Positions 7,668 through 16,362 of a DNA stretch of 43,672 bases are shown piece by piece. The stretch is taken from assembly GCA_902766255.1 (NCBI GenBank), contig CACXCS010000027.1, positions 1-43,672 of the forward strand, written 5' to 3'. The translations under genes and the position numbers were made by a program. Position 1 is the stretch's first letter. Every line of letters begins with the position of its first letter. Below the pieces are notes generated by a model. It had not been told where the DNA came from, did no database searches, and saw only the letters and a list, made by a program, of their open reading frames with translations. The stretch comes from an uncultured Bacteroidia bacterium (GTDB lineage: Bacteria > Bacteroidota > Bacteroidia > Bacteroidales > UBA932).

Positions 7668-9080
7668 ATGAAGAGCGAATATCGTTTCCTTGCCTTCGAT
7701 TGCGGCGCAACCAGCGGACGGGCCATTCTGGGCACCTTCTCCCAAGGCTCTTTCAGTACCGAAGAGGTTTACCGTTTCCCTAATTCTCCTGTGACCTTGG
7801 ATGGTAAAATGTACTGGGACGTTGAGTCAATGTACGGCCGCTTCATCGACTGCCTTACTACCCTTGGCCAGAAAGGTGTCACCCTGGATTCCATCGGAAT
7901 AGATACCTGGGGGGTCGATTTCGGATGCATCACGCCGGACGGACGTCTGGCCGCCATGCCCAGGGCCTACCGCGACCCGTATACCCGCGGTATCCCTGAT
8001 GAACTCTTCAAAGTAGTCCCTCGCAGCGAACTGTATGCTCTCACGGGTATCCAGATAATGGACTTCAATACAATCTTCCAGTTGTATGCACAAAGCCGCG
8101 CCGGTGATTCTGCACTCAAAGAAGCATCTGCCATACTGTTTATGCCTGATCTGCTGGCCTGGATGCTCACGGGACGCGCAGTGTGCGAGTACACCGACGC
8201 CTCTACTTCCGGCATGATGGACCAGTCTGCCAGGCAGTTTAATAAAGGTCTTCTGGACAGGCTCGGCATCCGGTCGGATGTGCTGCTTCCAATCGTGCAG
8301 CCGGGTACTGTGATCGGCACGCTCAAGTCCTCAATCGCTCATGCTACAGGCCTCGGCCCCGTGCCTGTAGTTGCAGTTGCAGGGCACGATACCGCTTCCG
8401 CAATAGCCGCAGTACCCGCTTCAGGGCCCGAGTTCGCCTACCTTAGCAGCGGCACATGGAGCTTAATGGGCATCGAACTACCATACCCGGTCATGAACGA
8501 GGCTTCCGCTGCCGCCAACTTTACCAACGAGGGTGGAATCGACGGTACAACCCGTTTCCTCAAGAATATCACCGGCATGTGGATACTGGAGCAATGCCGT
8601 GCCCGGTGGAAAGCTGCCGGCAAGGATTACAGTTATCCTGAACTCGTACACATGGCTGTCTCCGAAGAGTCTTTTGCCGGCCGCATCAACCCCGACGAGA
8701 CCCGTTTTGCAGCCCCTGCCGACATGCTCTCTGAGATATATGGGGCACTGGGAACCGAGCCCTCCGATGCGCAGGTCGTCTCCTGTATATATCACTCTCT
8801 CGCAGACCGATACAGTGCCGTGCTAGAAATCTTGAAAGGCTTTGCTCCTTTCCCTGTTAATAAACTCCACATAATAGGTGGCGGCAGCGCCAGCGACCTG
8901 CTGAACCAGTGGACGGCTGATGCCACGGGCATCCCTGTTATAGCCGGCCCGGTCGAGGCCACTGCTGTCGGCAACCTCATGATGCAGGCACGCACCGCCG
9001 GGCTGGTAAGCGACCGCTGGGAGATGCGCCGCATGATTGCCGGGACTTTCCTCCTAAAAGAATTCAAACCAAAACACTAA
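7668..9080 (+). CDS. rhaB: Rhamnulokinase
   Basis: The 470-residue FGGY-family kinase phosphorylates L-rhamnulose to L-rhamnulose 1-phosphate in the cytoplasm. Visible motifs are the N-terminal FDCGATSGRAILG, IGIDTWGVDFG, the central AVAGHDTASAIAAVP and YLSSGTWSLMG, and the late IIGGGSASDLLNQWTAD. I chose ATG 7668 (MKSEYRFLAFD) because the -7 box TACATTTG ends 6 nt before it, so the upstream in-frame extension cannot be transcribed. rhaA follows after 4 nt. No rhamnose transporter, aldolase or AraC-type regulator lies nearby, so the rest of the pathway is elsewhere. Confidence 0.95.
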   Translation: MKSEYRFLAFDCGATSGRAILGTFSQGSFSTEEVYRFPNSPVTLDGKMYWDVESMYGRFIDCLTTLGQKGVTLDSIGIDTWGVDFGCITPDGRLAAMPRAYRDPYTRGIPDELFKVVPRSELYALTGIQIMDFNTIFQLYAQSRAGDSALKEASAILFMPDLLAWMLTGRAVCEYTDASTSGMMDQSARQFNKGLLDRLGIRSDVLLPIVQPGTVIGTLKSSIAHATGLGPVPVVAVAGHDTASAIAAVPASGPEFAYLSSGTWSLMGIELPYPVMNEASAAANFTNEGGIDGTTRFLKNITGMWILEQCRARWKAAGKDYSYPELVHMAVSEESFAGRINPDETRFAAPADMLSEIYGALGTEPSDAQVVSCIYHSLADRYSAVLEILKGFAPFPVNKLHIIGGGSASDLLNQWTADATGIPVIAGPVEATAVGNLMMQARTAGLVSDRWEMRRMIAGTFLLKEFKPKH

Positions 9081-9084
9081 TACA

Positions 9085-10335
9085 ATGAACGAAGCACAGA
9101 TCCTCAAATCCTACGAGATAGCCAGGGAACGGTATGCCGCCCTTGGCGTGGATACCGACAAGGCCGTTGAAACCCTGGAGCGGACTCCCATCTCGCTCCA
9201 TTGCTGGCAAACCGACGACGTGGTGGGCTTCGAAAGCGGCCAGGCGCTTTCAGGAGGCATTCAAACCACCGGCAACTATCCAGGCCGCGCCCGCAATATC
9301 GACGAGGTACGTTCAGACGTTAAATTTGCCAAAAGCCTTATTGCCGGCCGCCACAGGCTCAATCTGCACGAGATCTACGGTGACTTCGGCGGAAAGTTCG
9401 TCGACCGCGACCAGTGTGGCCCCGAGCACTTTGAAAGCTGGATCCAGTGGGCACGGGAGAACGACATGAAGCTGGATTTCAACTCCACCTCCTTCTCGCA
9501 CCCCAAGAGCGGGGACCTTTCGCTGGCAAATCCCGACAGCAATATACGCTCGTTCTGGATAGAGCACACCAAACGCTGCCGCCGCATTGCTGACGCCATG
9601 GGCAAGGCGCAAGGTGACCCGTGCATCATGAACATCTGGGTGCATGACGGCTCCAAGGACCTTACTGTTGAGCGTAAGCGCTACCGCGAGTTGCTCGCCG
9701 CTTCGCTCGACGAGATCCTCCGCGAGGACCTTCCCGGCATGAAGAACTGTGTCGAGGCAAAGCTCTTCGGCATCGGACTTGAGAGCTATACCGTCGGCTC
9801 AATGGACTTTTTCGAGGGCTACTGCGCCACGCGCAAAGTCATGTATACGCTTGATACAGGGCACTATGAGCCCACCGAGAATGTTGCCGACAAGGTTAGT
9901 GCGCTGTTGCTGTTCGTGCCTGAGCTGATGCTTCACGTCAGCCGCCCCGTGCGCTGGGACTCCGACCATGTCACAATAATGAACGACCCTACTCTTGATT
10001 TGTTCAAGGAGATAGTCCGTGCCGGAGCTCTGGAGCGTGCCCATATCGGCCTTGACTACTTCGATGCATCCATCAACCGCATCGGTGCTTATGTCATAGG
10101 CACCAGGGCCACTCAGAAGTGCCTGCTTTCCGCCCTTCTGGAGCCTCTGGCCAAACTTCGCGTGTATGAGGACTCAGGCTGCGGATTCCAGCGCCTGGCC
10201 CTGCTCGAAGAGGCCAAGACCCTGCCCTTCGGCGCCGTGTTCGACTATTTCAACTACAAGAACGGCGTCCCTGTGGGGCCTGAATTCATCCCCGAAATAG
10301 AAAAATATGAAAGGGAAGTAACCTCAAAGCGCTAA
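9085..10335 (+). CDS. rhaA: L-rhamnose isomerase
   Basis: The 416-residue enzyme interconverts L-rhamnose and L-rhamnulose, the step before RhaB. Sequence and length match the RhaA family (SLHCWQTDDVVGFE, GNYPGRARN, LNLHEIYGDFGGKFVDRDQ, MYTLDTGHYEPTENVADK, VRWDSDHVTIMND). Metal ligands are expected among the conserved His/Asp of the DTGHYEPTE and RWDSDHV stretches. It is the second gene of a two-gene operon and is followed by a strong hairpin terminator. Confidence 0.96.
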   Translation: MNEAQILKSYEIARERYAALGVDTDKAVETLERTPISLHCWQTDDVVGFESGQALSGGIQTTGNYPGRARNIDEVRSDVKFAKSLIAGRHRLNLHEIYGDFGGKFVDRDQCGPEHFESWIQWARENDMKLDFNSTSFSHPKSGDLSLANPDSNIRSFWIEHTKRCRRIADAMGKAQGDPCIMNIWVHDGSKDLTVERKRYRELLAASLDEILREDLPGMKNCVEAKLFGIGLESYTVGSMDFFEGYCATRKVMYTLDTGHYEPTENVADKVSALLLFVPELMLHVSRPVRWDSDHVTIMNDPTLDLFKEIVRAGALERAHIGLDYFDASINRIGAYVIGTRATQKCLLSALLEPLAKLRVYEDSGCGFQRLALLEEAKTLPFGAVFDYFNYKNGVPVGPEFIPEIEKYEREVTSKR

Positions 10336-10350
10336 TTAGGGTGATACAAT

Positions 10351-10384
10351 AAAGCCGCCGGCTCCATCATGGGCCGGCGGCTTT
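10351..10384. terminator. Bidirectional terminator between rhaA and the beta-helix gene
   Basis: AAAGCCGCCGGC (10351-10362) pairs perfectly with GCCGGCGGCTTT (10373-10384) around a 10-nt loop. It sits between convergent genes and has T-rich sequence on both sides. Confidence 0.85.
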
Positions 10385-10402
10385 ATTATGCGGTGAAAAA
10401 CC

Positions 10403-11938
10403 TTACTGAGGCATCTGTGCGCCGTAGCCGGCGACTTTGCCGAAGAGGTCTTTTGCTTTCTCCCAAGGATACTTGTTGCAGTACATGCTTGGACGTACAA
10501 TCTCGGAGCCCTGCTGGTTGAGGCCGAACATGCGGTTAACCTGGTTGGCTGCGGAATTGGCGTTGTAGCTCTGGGAAGAGATGATCTTAAGGGTCATAAA
10601 GCCCTCGAGGTATGCCTCGTCGATTGCCTTGATGAAGGCGTCGTTGCCCTCGGGCATTTCGACATTGCCCTCATATTTGGGACCGATCTGCTCGGCCTCC
10701 TCGATGCGGGCGGCGGGAACGGAAATGGAAGCAACTCCGGGAGCTGCGATTTCGAGGTCCCTGCGGTTGGCAAAGTAGTAGTTGTCGTAGAGGTTGCTCT
10801 GCTTGAGGGCCTCCATGGACTTGTTGGACTCGTAGAATACCCTTTCAACGGCGCAGTTGCTGTTGCAGCCGAAGATGTTGTTGTGGCAGTCGATGGTACG
10901 GATTCCGTTCATGAAGCGGAAGCCCTGGCCCATGTCCTCGAATGCTTTGGTGCGGGTCCAGGTGAAGAGCACGGTGTTGTGATGGAAGTCAAGGGATACC
11001 TTGTCGATATCGTCGTCCTTGACGTTGCCCCTGACCTGGCAAGCGGCGTAACGGCAGGCGATGAAGATATTGTTGCAGATCTCCATGTGGCCTTTGCCCA
11101 TAAGTGCCTGGATACCGTAGTCGCGGCAGTTGACGAAGATGCAGTTGGAAATGCGGACATTACCTTCTACATCCATGTGCAGGGCGTATTCATCACCGTT
11201 GGCATATCCTTCTTTCGGTACAGCAGGGGAGGCGTCGGGCTCGATGAACCTGCCGGTCAGCACGCGGTCGTTGGGGGTGCCGGTGCGCTCGTCGTTGACG
11301 TTCTTGACGCAGTAGAGGTTGCTCTCGCCGAAGTCAAACACGAAGCCGTCAACTACAACGTTTCCGACGGGACCTACGTAGCCGTAGGGCCTTCTGGCGT
11401 TGAAGTTGAACAGGGGGGCGATGAACATCTGGCTCGTGGGCTGGAACTTGGTCACATACTTGATAACGTCGCGCTCGTTGAAATCGGTGGAATAACCGCC
11501 GTACAGGCTGATGAACTTACCGTAGTCATGAGTGGCATTGCCGAACTGGCCGATTTCGATGTAGCCTCGGTCCATGTTGCCGAGGTAGCAGCCTTCGGCC
11601 ACAAGGATTTCGTCGTTGTCTTCAGCTACGGAGATGGCTTTCTGCAGGTCTTTCATGGGCGTTGCAGGGGACAGACCGTCGGCGCGGGCCGAACCGGTGG
11701 ATACGCTCACGTAGAAGGTCCTGCCTTTTCCGGCAGGCACGGATGCGGCCTGGGCGGCCTTGTCCGAAGCATTCTGCTTGGCGTTTTCGACGCCTTTCTG
11801 AGCGGCCTTGCGGGCTTCGTTCATAGCAGCACCTTCCACTTTGTTCTTCAGGGAACGCAGGACGCCGCTTTGGGCCTGCGCAGGCTGAAATGCAGCAATA
11901 CACAGAGCTGCAGCCAGGAGGAAAGAAATCTTTTTCAT
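10403..11938 (-). CDS. Secreted right-handed beta-helix protein
   Basis: The 511-residue protein has a signal peptide ending AQPAQAQ-like at about residue 23. A lysine/alanine-rich helical stretch follows (residues 25-65), then a parallel beta-helix region with repeated short strands (VRISNCIFVNCRDYGIQALMG, MEICNNIFIACRYAACQVRG, DFHHNTVLFTW, DCHNNIFGCN). The start of the domain (GRTFYVSVSTGSARADGLSPATPMKDLQKAI) is the form typical of DUF1565/pectate-lyase-fold proteins. Such folds occur in polysaccharide lyases and surface binding proteins; no catalytic set is recognised. A single-gene unit with its own promoter and a shared terminator with rhaA. Confidence 0.78.
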   Translation of the reverse strand: MKKISFLLAAALCIAAFQPAQAQSGVLRSLKNKVEGAAMNEARKAAQKGVENAKQNASDKAAQAASVPAGKGRTFYVSVSTGSARADGLSPATPMKDLQKAISVAEDNDEILVAEGCYLGNMDRGYIEIGQFGNATHDYGKFISLYGGYSTDFNERDVIKYVTKFQPTSQMFIAPLFNFNARRPYGYVGPVGNVVVDGFVFDFGESNLYCVKNVNDERTGTPNDRVLTGRFIEPDASPAVPKEGYANGDEYALHMDVEGNVRISNCIFVNCRDYGIQALMGKGHMEICNNIFIACRYAACQVRGNVKDDDIDKVSLDFHHNTVLFTWTRTKAFEDMGQGFRFMNGIRTIDCHNNIFGCNSNCAVERVFYESNKSMEALKQSNLYDNYYFANRRDLEIAAPGVASISVPAARIEEAEQIGPKYEGNVEMPEGNDAFIKAIDEAYLEGFMTLKIISSQSYNANSAANQVNRMFGLNQQGSEIVRPSMYCNKYPWEKAKDLFGKVAGYGAQMPQ

Positions 11939-11973
11939 GCTTTGTATGGTAAACAGTAAAATAATCTATTACG

Positions 11974-12006
11974 CAAAAATAATAAAAATCTCCATATCCG
12001 AGCAAA
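11974..12006 (-). promoter_or_regulatory. Promoter of the beta-helix protein gene
   Basis: On the minus strand, TTTG (12006-12003) is followed after 21 bp by TATTTTTG (11981-11974). The start of transcription would be about 30 nt before the ATG at 11938. Confidence 0.6.
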
Positions 12007-12045
12007 GACTCATCAAGTATCGCGCCAATAATTTTTTCGGGTCTC

Positions 12046-12076
12046 TTGCATTATTCCGAAAATTGTCCCATCTTTG
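12046..12076 (+). promoter_or_regulatory. Promoter of the tRNA-Val gene
   Basis: TTG (12046-12048), 20 bp, then CATCTTTG (12069-12076), which departs from TAnnTTTG only at its first base. It lies 20 bp before the tRNA 5' end. Confidence 0.6.
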
Positions 12077-12095
12077 CAGTCCCAAATCGGGGTAC

Positions 12096-12170
12096 AGGGG
12101 CGTAGCTCAGCTGGTTTAGAGCGCTTCAGTCACATTGAAGAGGTCGTCGGTTCGAATCCGACCGTCCCTA
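12096..12170 (+). tRNA. tRNA-Val (anticodon CAC)
   Basis: A full cloverleaf can be drawn. The acceptor arm AGGGGCG pairs with CGTCCCT (one G-U), the D arm is GCTC..GAGC, and the anticodon stem CTTCA/TGAAG holds the loop GTCACAT with anticodon CAC. The T arm is GTCGG-TTCGAAT-CCGAC and the discriminator is A. The 3' CCA is not encoded. It reads the GUG valine codon. A hairpin terminator follows after 3 nt, so it is a single-gene unit. Confidence 0.93.
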
Positions 12171-12173
12171 CTT

Positions 12174-12204
12174 AAAAAGGCAGGTCAATCGGCCTGCCTT
12201 TTTT
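12174..12204 (+). terminator. Terminator of tRNA-Val
   Basis: AAAAAGGCAGG (12174-12184) pairs with CCTGCCTTTTT (12193-12203), 8-nt loop, ending in a run of T. It may also serve the minus-strand gene at 12224-12919, because the other strand also ends in T. Confidence 0.88.
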
Positions 12205-12223
12205 GTATCTATTTGAGTTTAAA

Positions 12224-12919
12224 TTACATACCAAGCACTAGACCGAAGGTGAGAGTGCGGCAGTCGCTGACAGCCTCGCTGAATACCGGAGTTATGCTGT
12301 AGTTGGCGAAAATACCGATCATACCATAGCAGAAGCCGGCCTCGGCGTAGGCGTGGAAACGGTTGAACAATTCGTTGAAGTCCTGACGGTAGCCGGGAGA
12401 CCTGTATTTGGTGTAGCCGTGGAACATGTAGTCGGCTCCTGCGCCCGCGAATATCTTGGCTTTACCGGCATTGAATGCAAACATGAGGGGCACACCCACG
12501 TAGCTGGCGTGAATCTTAGATTTTTTACCGTCGTATTTTGTGCTTTCGAGGATAATCGGCGTGCGCTGGATTCCTAAAATGGGCACTTGGCGATATGTGT
12601 AGTCAGTATTCTCGAAGGAATAGTCCTGGAAGGACAGCCTGATGCCGATGGTCGCGCTGAAAGGACTGGAGGAGGACGAAATCTTGATGGAAGCTACGTC
12701 AAGAGCATATAAGAAGCTTTGTGCCAGTTTGGTGTCGGGGAAGGGAATCGATGAACTCATTGGAGAGGTGAAACCGAAACGCATTGGGAATGCAAGGCGG
12801 AGATCGGAATCAATCTTGCCGGAGCTGTAGATCTCGAATTCGGGTTCCGGGATGTTCTGTGCGGCAACTGACGCTGCTGTCAGACTCAAAGCCGCTAACA
12901 ATATCATTATCTTTTTCAT
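12224..12919 (-). CDS. Outer-membrane beta-barrel protein
   Basis: The 231-residue protein has a signal peptide (MKKIMILLAALSLTAASVAAQ). Alternating hydrophobic strands rich in Gly and aromatics follow (FSATIGIRLSFQDYSF, ASYVGVPLMFAFNAGKAKIFAGAGADYMF, FHAYAEAGFCYGMIGIFANY, LTFGLVLGM), as in the PorT/OMP_b-brl group of small outer-membrane barrels. The length fits an 8-stranded barrel. The function is unknown. The -7 box on its strand ends 4 nt before the ATG. It is divergent from the 12972 gene. Confidence 0.75.
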   Translation of the reverse strand: MKKIMILLAALSLTAASVAAQNIPEPEFEIYSSGKIDSDLRLAFPMRFGFTSPMSSSIPFPDTKLAQSFLYALDVASIKISSSSSPFSATIGIRLSFQDYSFENTDYTYRQVPILGIQRTPIILESTKYDGKKSKIHASYVGVPLMFAFNAGKAKIFAGAGADYMFHGYTKYRSPGYRQDFNELFNRFHAYAEAGFCYGMIGIFANYSITPVFSEAVSDCRTLTFGLVLGM

Positions 12920-12923
12920 GTCG

Positions 12924-12963
12924 CAAAAATAATATTTTTTATTAAACTATTTCATTATATTTG
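12924..12963. promoter_or_regulatory. Divergent -7 boxes
   Basis: The minus-strand box TATTTTTG (12931-12924) ends 4 nt before the ATG at 12919. The plus-strand box TATATTTG (12956-12963) ends 8 nt before the ATG at 12972. Only 52 bp separate the two start codons. Confidence 0.6.
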
Positions 12964-12971
12964 TAAATGCC

Positions 12972-14204
12972 ATGAAAGGTGCGCTCAAATTATTGATTTT
13001 AGGGCTTTTGCTTTACCCTGCAATGCTGTGGGGACAGAGCGACTCCCTGCGTTTCAGCGTTAAGGGAGTGGTGCGTGACGCGTCCACCGGACGCATACTT
13101 TCCGAGGTTGGCGTGGCCGTGACCGGCTCCAGTTATGCAACCGTTACAAATGCCGAGGGCACCTTCATAATCAAATCCAGCAATCCCATTAAGGGTTTGA
13201 TTTTCTCGCTCATGGGTTATGAAACCGTAATCCAGGCTGCTCCGGAGGAATCCGGGGCGCTGATGAGTGTGCGGATGAGACCCAGGGACTACACTCTCGA
13301 CCCTGCACTCGTTGTATCGGGTGACCCGTCCGAACTTATCCGTATAGCCCTTGCCCGAATCCCAGATAACTATCCTGCTGAACCGGAACTTTTTGACTTC
13401 TTCTACCGCGAAACCGTGCAAAAGCGCCAGCGCTTCATTTATGTGTCGGAGGCGGTGACAAAAGTCTATAAGTCAGCCTTCAACGGTTTCGGCATGGCAG
13501 ACAGGGCGTCGCTGGTCAAGAGCCGTCTGCTAACCAGCCCGAAGCTTTCGGACACTCTGGGAGTCAAGGTAATAGGTGGTCCGTATATGCCTGTGGCTCT
13601 GGATCTGGTCAAGAACCGCACCAGTGTCCTTGACAACCGAGACTTGAGCATGTACAGGCTCGAACTGCTGCCGCCCAAGGCCATTGACGGGCGCATGCAG
13701 TTCGTTATCAGTATGATCCCGGCGGTTGTAACGGAGTATGCCATGCAGAGCGCCGTGCTGTACATCGACAGGGAAAACATGGCTTTCACACGCCTGGAAC
13801 TGTCGCTGGATGTGAGCGATCCGGCCAAGGCCACCAGGTCCATGCTTGTCAGGAAGCCTGCCGGCCTGCGTTTCAAGCCAAGGGAGATGTCGCTTCAGCT
13901 CAATTATAAGCCCGAGGGCGGGAAGTACCGTCTGAGCTACCTGAAAACAGTTTTCCGCTTTGGTTGCGACTGGAAGAAGCGTCTGTTCGCCACCGATTAC
14001 AGCGTCGTGGCCGAAGCAGTGGCAACCAACAGGTACACAGGGGAAGAGGCCCTGAAGATTCCGCGCAAGGAGGCCCTTGACGGCCGGGAGTCGCTGTCCG
14101 ATATCAGCGGCAGGTTCAATGATCCCGACTTTTGGAAGGACTACAACATCATCGAGCCTACAGTCGGCCTCGAGAATGCGGTCAACCGTTTGAAAGTCAA
14201 ATAG
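12972..14204 (+). CDS. Secreted protein with CarboxypepD_reg-like (CnaB-type) domain
   Basis: The 410-residue protein has a signal peptide ending near MLWGQS, then a domain of about 85 residues of the carboxypeptidase regulatory-like type (VKGVVRDASTGRILSEVGVAVTG, TVTNAEGTFIIKS, FSLMGYETVI). The remaining 300 residues (PELFDFFYRETVQKRQRFIYVSEAVTKVYK, IDRENMAFTRLELSLDVSD) resemble the uncharacterised C-terminal parts of such Bacteroidota envelope proteins. It is not a TonB receptor: no plug or barrel is seen. Its 3' end overlaps the MurU-like gene on the other strand by 8 bp, with no terminator between them. Confidence 0.75.
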   Translation: MKGALKLLILGLLLYPAMLWGQSDSLRFSVKGVVRDASTGRILSEVGVAVTGSSYATVTNAEGTFIIKSSNPIKGLIFSLMGYETVIQAAPEESGALMSVRMRPRDYTLDPALVVSGDPSELIRIALARIPDNYPAEPELFDFFYRETVQKRQRFIYVSEAVTKVYKSAFNGFGMADRASLVKSRLLTSPKLSDTLGVKVIGGPYMPVALDLVKNRTSVLDNRDLSMYRLELLPPKAIDGRMQFVISMIPAVVTEYAMQSAVLYIDRENMAFTRLELSLDVSDPAKATRSMLVRKPAGLRFKPREMSLQLNYKPEGGKYRLSYLKTVFRFGCDWKKRLFATDYSVVAEAVATNRYTGEEALKIPRKEALDGRESLSDISGRFNDPDFWKDYNIIEPTVGLENAVNRLKVK

Positions 14205-14940
14205 ACAGTATCGATCGGCAAGTCCTCTCCGCTTCGGGAAGGGTCTCCAGTTTTCCTACATCCACCATGGTCAGGCTTTCTGGCATGGCGCCGTAAATCG
14301 GAAAGTCGGCACAGGCCTTGAGATAGAAGTCGACTATTGGAAAGCGCTCGGGGCAGCCGAGGGAATCGAACACTCCGAATACCCCGGAAGATATATTGTG
14401 AACGCCCGAGAAAGCGTAGCGCAGGCATTTGCCGGCATCCAGACCAGGGTAGGGACTGCGCACCTCGCCCGTGGTTGTGTTGGTCCATCCCACCAAACGC
14501 ATCTGCTTGTCAAACAGCAAGTAACGCTGTGTGACGCGCTCGCTTACCAGCAGTGTGGCGAGAGCTCCCGGCCGTATCTGGCTGCGGAACCACTGCAGGT
14601 CCAGGTCGGATATGATGTCGACGTTGTGCACCAGGAAATCAGAACTATCTTCCAGCAAATGGCGCGCGTGCAGTATGCCTCCGCCGGTTTCACGGAGAAG
14701 GTCGGTTTCGTCGGAGATGCTGATACGTGCAGGAAAGGCGTTCGTGGCGAGGAAGTCCCTGATTTTGCCGGCAAAATGGTGCACGTTGACTACTATATCA
14801 TCATATCCGTATGCGCACAGCTTGTCCAGCACGTGCCCCAGCAGGGGGCGGCCGCAGATGGGCACAAGAGCCTTGGGCAACGTGTCCGTAATGGGCTTCA
14901 AACGTGTGCCGAGCCCTGCGGCGAATACCATTGCCTTCAT
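14197..14940 (-). CDS. Nucleotidyltransferase, MurU-like
   Basis: The 247-residue enzyme has the sugar-1-phosphate nucleotidyltransferase signature AAGLGTRLKPITDTLPKALVPICGRPL at its N-terminus, and a DVDIIS-type acidic patch (LVHNVDIISDLDL). The size, and the partner gene encoding an AmgK-like kinase, fit N-acetylmuramate 1-phosphate uridylyltransferase (MurU) of the cell-wall recycling route that bypasses de novo UDP-MurNAc synthesis. A mannose-1-phosphate guanylyltransferase-like role is the main alternative. I chose ATG 14940, which overlaps the stop of the kinase gene as TAATG, a sign of translational coupling. Confidence 0.75.
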   Translation of the reverse strand: MKAMVFAAGLGTRLKPITDTLPKALVPICGRPLLGHVLDKLCAYGYDDIVVNVHHFAGKIRDFLATNAFPARISISDETDLLRETGGGILHARHLLEDSSDFLVHNVDIISDLDLQWFRSQIRPGALATLLVSERVTQRYLLFDKQMRLVGWTNTTTGEVRSPYPGLDAGKCLRYAFSGVHNISSGVFGVFDSLGCPERFPIVDFYLKACADFPIYGAMPESLTMVDVGKLETLPEAERTCRSILSI

Positions 14941-16361
14941 TACAGGGTGCGTTCTATGTCCAGTTCGCGGTGGGTCAGCTTGACGCTGACGTTGTACTTG
15001 TCTTTGAGATACCTGGCCAGACGTTCGGCGCAGAACACCGAGCGGTGCTGCCCGCCGGTGCAGCCGAAGCATACCTGAAGATGGGTGAACTTGCGTTCGA
15101 TGAAGCGCTTGACGTGGGCGTCTACCAGTTTGTACACGCTCTCGAGGAACACCAGTACCTCGCCGTCATCCTCGAGGAACTTGATGACCTCGGGGTCGTT
15201 GCCGTTGAACTGGCGGTAATGCTCGTACTTGCCGGGATTGTTGATAGACCGGCAGTCGAATACATAACCCCCTCCGTTGCCGGTGTTGTCGGCGGGGATG
15301 CCTTTCTTGTAGGCGAAGCTGTAAATGTGCACCTCAAGCCGCTTGTCGATGGATATCTCGTAGAACTGGGGCATGGCGGTGAGCTTGCCTAGAAGGGAAT
15401 TCAAGTAGGGGTAGTCGCTGAAAGGCGTCTGCAGCAGGACCTTGAGGTTGTCAAGGGCGTAAGGGACGCTGGACAGGAAATGGGGCTTCTTCTCAAAATA
15501 CCCGCGGAAACCGTAAGCTCCGAGGACCTGCAAGGTACGGAACAGTACGAATAACCTGAGGCGCTCGCGGAAGCGGTCTTCGTCAACCTGAATGAAAGTC
15601 CGCAGTGAGCGAAGATAGGTGCGGATGAGCTCCTGCTTGAGGTCTTCGGGGTATCGGGACCGGGCCTGCCAGATGAAGGAGGCGACATCGTAGTAGATAG
15701 GACCGCGCCGCCCGCCTTGATAATCGATGAAAAAGGGTTCGCCGTCGCGGATTATCACGTTTCTTGCCTGAAAATCACGGTACAGGAATGTGTTGTCGGG
15801 ATCCTGAAGGAGGTCGGCCTTCAGGCGCTCGAAATCGTCCTGGAGTTGTATCTCGTTGAATTCCAGCCCTGTAGCTTTGAGAAAGCAGTATTTGAAGTAG
15901 TTGAGGTCGAAGTCCACCATACGGGCATCGAACTCCTTCTGGGGGTAGCAGACGCTCCAGTCCAGACCCTCGGCACCCTTGAACTGTATCTTTGGGAGGG
16001 CCTCGATGGTGCGGCACAGGAGACCGCTCTCGTAGGAGTTGTAGAATCCGCTGTCACGCCCCTGGGAGATGAGGTCGAAAAGCATTTTCTCGCCAAGATC
16101 TTCCTGGATATAGGACATTTCGTCCTCGGCAACGGCCAAGACAGTGGGAACGTTCAGGCCTTTTTCCTTGAAGTGGCGGGAAAGGGAGATGAATGCCCGG
16201 TTTTCCTCGAGGCTTGTGCCGAGTACACCTACTACCGAGATGTTGCCTCCCTTGAGCCGGAAATAGCGCCTGTGGCTTCCGGAGGTCGGTAGTTCGGTTT
16301 GTTCTGACAGGCGCTGTCCTGTGTAGGATTCGAACAGCCCTTCCAATACATTTTCTGCCAT
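14940..16361 (-). CDS. AmgK-like sugar kinase fused to RapZ C-terminal-like domain
   Basis: The 473-residue protein joins two domains. Residues 1 to about 320 form an APH-type phosphotransferase, with the catalytic loop FLYRDFQARNVII and the metal motif FFIDYQGGRRGP, like the MurNAc/GlcNAc anomeric kinase AmgK. Residues from about 338 to the end match the C-terminal domain of RapZ (VFDCRSINNPG, VCFGCTGGQHRSVFCAERLARYL), which in enterobacteria senses glucosamine 6-phosphate and binds RNase E adaptor RNAs. The preceding aminotransferase stop is one nt away (TAA-C-ATG) and the following MurU-like gene overlaps. Known biology suggests a recycling kinase with a built-in amino-sugar sensor. That is an inference. 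Confidence 0.82.
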   Translation of the reverse strand: MAENVLEGLFESYTGQRLSEQTELPTSGSHRRYFRLKGGNISVVGVLGTSLEENRAFISLSRHFKEKGLNVPTVLAVAEDEMSYIQEDLGEKMLFDLISQGRDSGFYNSYESGLLCRTIEALPKIQFKGAEGLDWSVCYPQKEFDARMVDFDLNYFKYCFLKATGLEFNEIQLQDDFERLKADLLQDPDNTFLYRDFQARNVIIRDGEPFFIDYQGGRRGPIYYDVASFIWQARSRYPEDLKQELIRTYLRSLRTFIQVDEDRFRERLRLFVLFRTLQVLGAYGFRGYFEKKPHFLSSVPYALDNLKVLLQTPFSDYPYLNSLLGKLTAMPQFYEISIDKRLEVHIYSFAYKKGIPADNTGNGGGYVFDCRSINNPGKYEHYRQFNGNDPEVIKFLEDDGEVLVFLESVYKLVDAHVKRFIERKFTHLQVCFGCTGGQHRSVFCAERLARYLKDKYNVSVKLTHRELDIERTL

Positions 16362-16362
16362 G

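Noticed and set aside
10883..11959. 358-codon frame antisense to the beta-helix protein gene
   Set aside because: It is the mirror of a well-supported secreted protein, has no family features and begins without a promoter; codon bias of the true gene explains it.
14398..16292. Long plus-strand frames across the MurU-like and kinase genes
   Set aside because: They are shadows of conserved minus-strand enzymes with clear catalytic motifs.
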